The notes under the pieces were generated by a model. It had not been told where the DNA came from. It did no database searches and saw nothing but the letters and a program-made list of their open reading frames with translations. The translations under genes were made by a program, and so were the position numbers. This document shows, in pieces, positions 57,975 through 64,000 of a stretch of 64,000 nt of DNA (positions are counted from its first letter, which is position 1; each line of letters starts with the position of its first letter). The DNA is from Hydractinia symbiolongicarpus. Lineage: Eukaryota; Cnidaria; Hydrozoa; Anthoathecata; Hydractiniidae. Where the stretch lies: positions 22,940,001-23,004,000 of the forward strand of contig NC_079884.1 in assembly GCF_029227915.1 (NCBI RefSeq). Reading direction: 5' to 3'.

Positions 57975-60900
57975 ATGACACAAGACACACTATTTCCAGC
58001 AGGCGATCGAAGAAATGTTTCTCGCCTGGGATTAACCAACAAAACATCAAAATTATCGTCTCTTGGCAGATCAAGTTATGGTAAGTACTAGAACAGCAGA
58101 AAGTTGCTTTTTAGGGGTTTTGAATTCGAGGCTCACTACTAGGCATGTTGTTAGCGATGCTCAAGTAGCACTGCTTCAATGTCAAAAACCCTTTTTCCTT
58201 GTCAAGCAATCATTGCCGTCCCCAATGTTTGTCTCCTAGATGTTTGATAAAGCTTTCTTGACGGCTAACATCCTGTCGTAGAATGATAAAGGCCTGGTTT
58301 TAGAAAAGTTTCACAATTTATGCTTTTTCTTGTCAGACTCTACGAATATACTCAGTCGCATTCTGCTGGGACAGAAAGCAGAAGAAGCAGATAAAAACAA
58401 CAACGAACTCATTCGACAGCTTCTTTGTCACATCCCTGATAGCATGATTTATTTTAATCATAGCAAGGATATGCCATCAACTAAAGAATTTCTCGGAGTG
58501 GTGATGTTTGCTGATATCTCAGGTAGCCTTCCTTTTCAACGGCTAAACCTACAAGGGGAGGGCGGTAGCCATGAAAAATTTTAATACTACAGTGAACTCC
58601 CGATAACTCAAACCCCCAAGGGCCCAGAGAAAACAGTTCGACTTAACCAATTTTCGACTTAAGCGAAGCTCCCATTAATTCTAACTTAAACAAAAATGAG
58701 ATGTTAGTTCAAATTAAGGCGAGTTAGGGACAATTGTATGGTACACATTTTAGAAAAACAGAACTTATAATTTAAAAGAGGACTGTAACTTGTATGAAGG
58801 TAACTTTTGTTACGTGCAAAAATGAATTTACTTTCTAACATTTTTTCCCAATTCTTCAGCCAGCCATCTGACGCTTTAAAATTTGTAATATTAAAACTGT
58901 CAGCAAATTGAATAGCCTTCTCATTTATCATATTGCCATCAGAAGGAAAATTGTGGCTTCTTTGTAAAAAGAACCATTTAAGAACAACTTTTTCGAAACT
59001 TCTGGCTACTTTACATACCAGTATTCATTTTTGAAACATTTATTTTTTTCTCAGACACTAAAAGGTTTAAGTTATTCAAATAAATTAACTTAAAGGGAAC
59101 CAAAAAATGGTTCGAGAAAACAAATGTTCGAGTTGTCCGGAGTTGGAGTTAACGAGTAGTTTTTATAAGGAAGTATTAAGAATTGTCCAAGGGACCGTAG
59201 AGTCTACTGTATTGTTTGTGTCTGTCCTAGTAAGCGGGAATCAAGATTAATTAATTCTCTTCACGGACAAAAAAATGGCGGTTTCTCTGACTTATTGCGT
59301 AAAAATATTTTAAAATTGATGATATTTTGTGTTTTTTTTATATCAGGATTTACAGCTTTGACAGAAAAATACAGCGCTATGGCAACAGCGGATGGCACAA
59401 GTGGTACTGACAAGTTGTCGGCAACATTAAATGCTTATATAGGAAAGATAGTAGATGGTATGAAATTGTATTGTGCTGATTTTAACCTTTTTGTAGTTCT
59501 TTTTGTAATATTTTTGCGCGTTATTATTTTTCCTTTCTTAGAAATTATAAATAGAAAAGGGGACGTCTTGAAGTTTGCTGGTAAGTTTTATGAAATGGAA
59601 GTAACTAAACAATCTATATCTAATAGAATAACAACTAGTCAATCCCATAAAAGACTACACTACTAGTTAAAACAAAAGAACATACCGTTCTCTTATCTTT
59701 AGGTGATGCGATTCTAGCTACTTGGAAATGTAGCGATATAGGTCATAATGCAAAATCACTTTTAAACAAAGTCATAAACTGTAGCATCGACATTCAGGCC
59801 AACTGCGATAATTTCATGACTGAGGTTGGAATCGTGTTGAGAGTAAAGTTAGCCATTGCAGTTGGGGGGATGTGTTTAACCAATGTTGGCCTACCACCCG
59901 CTAAACAGTTTGATATTTCTGGTTCCGCTGTGGATGATGTAGGAGCAACAGAGAAGCAAGCCATCCCTGGCTCCGTTATACTTTCACAGCTAGCTTGGGC
60001 TAATTGTGAACAGAGTTTATTTTCTGCAACACCTTTAGAAAATGGAACATATTTTAAGGTTAGTTTTAGTGAGTAAATTTAGATGTACCCTGCCCCTCTG
60101 AGTGCCGCGGAAAGCAAATTTGTTTTTAAAGGTCGCAGATTTAGTGTCTGCAGGAGGGCAAACCGACAGGAAGTGGAATTTTGAAATTCAGCACCGCAAC
60201 ATTGTCCAAAAATATTGTCGGACAAAGTTTAATAAAATCCGTGGAACCGATTGTTTCGAAAGGGCCGAGAAAATGATATTTTATTATTTTAGCTTATCGG
60301 GCATGCGCAACAGGGAACTTCAACTGAAACAAATAATCAGACTAATGAAAACAATGTGGCAATAATTTTGCAAACTTCGGAAAGAATGGTTACGTCAGCA
60401 TTAGACTATTTAATCGACCAATGCACGGACTACACCCAGGATATGCCTAAAGCTTTACTGTTGGATGAAGACGAGAAAGTCACAACTGGCAGATTCTTGG
60501 CTAAAAATGCCATGACCGGAACTAACGCAAAAGAAAAAAGAAGGAAAAAATTCGGTTTGTTGAGTAACGTGTTTCCAAGAATACGAAATCTTTCAGTCTG
60601 CAGCGAACCGCAAAATAATTACCTGTGAAATGCGTTAAAATTCCTGGTGTTGAAATTTTGTTCAGACTAAAAATTCAGGACTCAAATTATCAGTTGCTTA
60701 ACTTAAAGAAGTCTTGAAGCAATTTATACATTTCTCTACACTGTGACCTATCTTTATTTTTAGAGAGGTTGACCATGACATCCAACTTGTCACCACAAGA
60801 AGTTCAAAATTTAAGAGCATATGTCCCTGAGCCAGTTTTACACAAAGTATTATTTTCCTACTTACAGCTACTTATGTGCGCACTGCTTTATTTTTGTTTT

Positions 60901-63900
60901 CAATTGTTTTTATTATTATATCGTTATCATTGTGTTTGTTATATAGCTCGACCATGGACAAGACTTAGAGTGGCTTTCTGAAATGCGGCAAGTCTCCGTT
61001 TTGTTTATAAATATGCAGCTTCCAACAACCCCTACGGAGGGTAGTAAAGTCTTACAAAAGGCTTTTGAAGTTGTGTACGACGCTTGTACTAGGTATAAAG
61101 GTAAATTTTGATATATTTTAATGGATCAGTATTATTCCAAATATTTTGTTTTTAGGATTTATTTACCGTACTTCATACAATTTTTTTCTGTGCCCTTTTA
61201 CACGGCTAGCTACTACTACCAAAGACTAGCTAAAGAAAACATTTCTACTCATTGTCGAACGGGAAAAAAAAGAAAACATTTCGAGAAGAAAATTAGAAAT
61301 TACCAAAGCCACAGTACTGAACAGAATTGCGAACAAAATTTTTCGTTACACTGAGTATGAATAATAATTAACGTTATTTTTATCTGCAGGTAACTTGAAT
61401 AAAGTATTCGGATTTGACAAGGTAAAAAAATTTTTTTATGCTTTAAACAATATACGAAAAAATTACCTCCACCTATAATAGAAACTTCCACAAAAATCAA
61501 GAAATATAAGAGGAGGGGTGCACACTATGCATAGCCATGTTGGACATCAGCTAGAATATTTTGTTGTAATTATTTTTATTTTAAAAATGATTTCGTAGTT
61601 AGTAACTAATTTTAGTCGGGAGTAAGAATAAATCTACATTTTGCTGATTGCAGGGTTGTACGTTTGTTGTTATATTTGGACTTCCTGGTCAAAAACACGA
61701 AGACGATCCCTCCCGTGCTGTGCAATGTGCTCATCACATTTTCGATTCTTTGCATGCGATACAAGAAATTGTGTAAGTATGAGCTTTAACTATCTCTATT
61801 TTTAGGCATTTCCTTCTAGTTTTGTATAATAAAACTAGGATGGAGAGAGTGTGTTTTTAACCAATTTAGGAATCTTACAATTTTCCACTGACGCAACCCC
61901 CTCTCCACTTCTCCCCTTTCGCCCTCCCCAATAACAACAAAAAAACATCCCCAAAAAAAAGAAAATGAGTGCTGCTACTCCTTAAAAACTAATTTCTTGA
62001 TTACTTTGCAGGAATGAAAGTATTGGAGTCACTACTGGTCTTGCTTTTTGCGGAGTTGTTGGTCACAAAGATAGACATGAATACACAGGTACAGAAAGCT
62101 TTCAATAAATTGCGTTTTTAGTATATAAAATGCTTTGCATTGATGTGATAGATATAATGTTGAACTTACAATTTACCAAACTAAGATCTTAATGAGCAAA
62201 TAGTAGCGATAAGAAATGCAATGGTTTTTCACATGCTTTACGCACCGGCCTAAATTACATAATTCAAGATCTTGTTACATGAAATCAGTTTTCTTTTCCA
62301 TTAAATATATCCATAGAAAAGACTTTTATATTTCCTGTAGTGATTGGGAGTAAAGTTAACATGGCAGCACGACTGATGATGTATTACCCTGGCTTACTGA
62401 CTTGTGATGCTGAAACATTTGAAGGTGCAAAAACGAGACTACGAAAACAAGATTTCACCCCCTTACCTTACATTGAATTAAAAGGGATGAAAGATCCTGG
62501 TGTCGTACGGGAATACAATCCAAACTCCAGGTAGGATCGGAAAACGTTAGCAACTCAAAAATGTAAGAATAATGCTCATAATTTCCCTTAAGATTCATAG
62601 ATATTTGAAGAATCTCATTAATAATTCCTACAAATACAGTTTTCGGAACCAAATATTGAGCAACTTTGAAAGTTTTCGAAAATGCAAAAAAATTGCGAAA
62701 TTTCTGATCGCGATAATTTCTTTCTTTCTAGTGGACTTACGAGTAATCAAAGCCTGGATTTTATAGAATTTATCAGGGTTAGCTAGTTGTAACTTTTTTC
62801 TGTATTTCAGCAAGAAAGATGAACAGGATATTGTTGTTTATCCAATGCTAGGTAAGATCTTTTTAGGACCAGAGACAAATAACTTATGTCGCCCTTAAAA
62901 GTGTCTGTAAAAGTGAAGAAATTTATTTGTCGAAACACAAACATAATTGGTTTTGATGTAAACTTTAAAGACTTGGCGTACTAACTTCTGTAAAAATATC
63001 GGCTTGTTTGTTGATAATGATTTGTTGTCATGAAAGGATTTTGTTCGCGGAACTGATCAGACCTCCCATCCCGAAAAAAGCATTAAAGCGTGACGAAAAT
63101 TATTTGTCGCCGGATGGCTAAAACACAGGCTTTATAACATGCTAACTCTACAAGATGATGTAGCTACATCTTCGCCACTGTCATGATGTATACTCAGGAC
63201 AGAATGATAAATATTTTTTACACATGCTATTGGTTTTTCCAGTTCTTTGAACGGATTGATCTAAAAATCAACATTTGGTAAGGTCCCAATTTACGTTACC
63301 CTCTAAGAAACAACCTCTCTTGTCGCGGACGCGCCCAACACTGAGACATATAAACGCTTTTCTTGTAAGAAATGCTGTACTTTTTTCGTTAATATTTTTA
63401 GCTATTGATTTTGACTTTTCTATGGTCATGAGTAAGAACTTGAATGTATATTCTCTGAGTTAGTTTTTTGTTTTTAAATAAACAAAGAAATATTTAAAAA
63501 ATATTATCTTCGGACTCTTACTTCTCATAAAACCAGCTTCTTGACACACTTAGAAGTCGCTTTTACTATACCTTGGCACCACACAACAGGTTTTCAAGCA
63601 ATATAAGTCTATTTTGGAAGAACCTCTACGTAGCAAACACTTTTCTATACCACACACTTTTTTGAGGTCACCGTAGTGCCCGCTATAGATAGAGTTTCAC
63701 TGTATGTAAACTTTTTGTAGGACGAAAACAAGAAATGAGGGTGTGGAGAGAGCTAATGAAAAAACAAAAAGTTGGAAGTTTACATAGAAGTGAGGTTGTG
63801 ATTATCGAAGGAGAGGCAGGCATTGGGAAAACAAAGTTGTTGGAAGAATTCATGGATGATGCGGAAAAGTGCCATATGCGTGTTATTCATGCTGAGGGTG

Positions 63901-64000
63901 ATGTGTCACACGCACAAAGCACTTACTATATTGTTAATACTCTGATGAGGGCATTTTTTGATGTAGAAGGTGAAAGCAGGGAAAAATACATCATGTCTAT
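57975..64000 (+). CDS. ADCY10: Soluble adenylyl cyclase (ADCY10), 5' part
   Basis: Makes cAMP from ATP; in animals it is a bicarbonate-, calcium- and ATP-sensing enzyme. Exons: 57975-58080, 58337-58522, 59347-59457, 59542-59580, 59703-60058, 60293-60563, 60764-60846, 60947-61100, 61390-61421, 61654-61772, 62012-62088, 62341-62530, 62811-62851, 63721 to the window edge. 681 codons are seen; the family is about 1600, so most of the protein lies outside. Cyclase domain 1 has FADISGFTALTEKYS with metal-binding Asp95, and KGDVLKFAGDAI with Lys145 and metal-binding Asp149. Domain 2 has IGVTTGLAFCGVVG and VIGSKVNMAARLMMYYPG, with Asn518 and Arg522 at the transition-state positions. GEAGIGKT (619-626) is the Walker A of the ATPase module. 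The position matching human bicarbonate-site Arg176 is Gly228. The N-terminus is about 50 residues longer than human. An AG directly abuts the ATG. The donor after 60563 is chosen by phase. Confidence 0.95.
58588..59211. mobile_element. Inverted-repeat element with TACAGT ends in ADCY10 intron 2
   Basis: Starts TACAGTGAACTCCCGATAAC and ends GAGTCTACTGTA, giving short imperfect inverted ends with TA on both sides, as expected for a Tc1/mariner-type insertion. The interior repeats phrases such as TTCGACTTAA and GTTCGAGTTG. A 75-codon minus-strand frame inside it was not recognised as a transposase. Confidence 0.7.

Noticed and set aside
63640-63710. Right end (TTTCACTGTA) of another TACAGT element in ADCY10 intron 13
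   Set aside because: No matching left end was seen in the intron, so a single short match is not enough.

Overview
The window looks like nuclear DNA of an early-branching animal, most likely a cnidarian and probably a hydrozoan. It is strongly AT-rich. Genes are split into many short exons with clean GT-AG introns, and intergenic space and introns are full of LINE fragments and small inverted-repeat transposons. The species assignment is inference; the eukaryotic animal assignment rests on the splicing and on the gene families found.

Five protein-coding genes can be assembled by chaining exons whose phases close exactly. (1) Minus strand, 10116 to 2641: alpha-tubulin N-acetyltransferase (ATAT1/MEC-17), 10 exons, 366 aa. 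Almost all of its exons are too short to show up as long open frames. (2) Plus strand, 20985 to 34060: a choline transporter-like protein of the SLC44/CTL family, 26 exons, 722 aa, complete. (3) Plus strand, about 35981 to 44240: an unrecognised protein of about 374 aa with a long acidic, polar N-terminus and a hydrophobic C-terminal third. (4) Plus strand, 50642 to 55080: an RNF38/RNF44-type RING-H2 ubiquitin ligase, 557 aa, complete, with a SUMO-interaction-like motif near the N-terminus. (5) Plus strand, from 57975 past the right edge: soluble adenylyl cyclase (ADCY10), with both cyclase domains and the Walker A of the ATPase module in the window.

Layout. 1-2640: no gene recognised. 2641-10116: ATAT1, whose intron 1 holds an 800-bp palindrome and whose intron 4 holds a 4-unit minisatellite. 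10117-20984: a transposon graveyard between the divergent ATAT1 and SLC44 genes, with two LINE families, a 1.7-kb inverted-repeat element with internal tandem arrays, and further repeats. 20985-34060: SLC44, whose intron 1 carries a LINE disrupted by an inverted-repeat element with a perfect TA target duplication. 34061-44240: the uncharacterised gene, with a tRNA-like Pol III cassette in an intron. 44241-50641: AT-rich intergenic DNA. 50642-55080: RNF38/44. 55081-57974: intergenic DNA with a short inverted-repeat transposon. 57975 to the end: ADCY10.

The genes do not form one pathway. ATAT1 (microtubule acetylation) and soluble adenylyl cyclase are both linked to cilia and sperm in animals, but their being neighbours here is not evidence of a joint function. 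No CRISPR array, prokaryotic operon or viral gene was seen.
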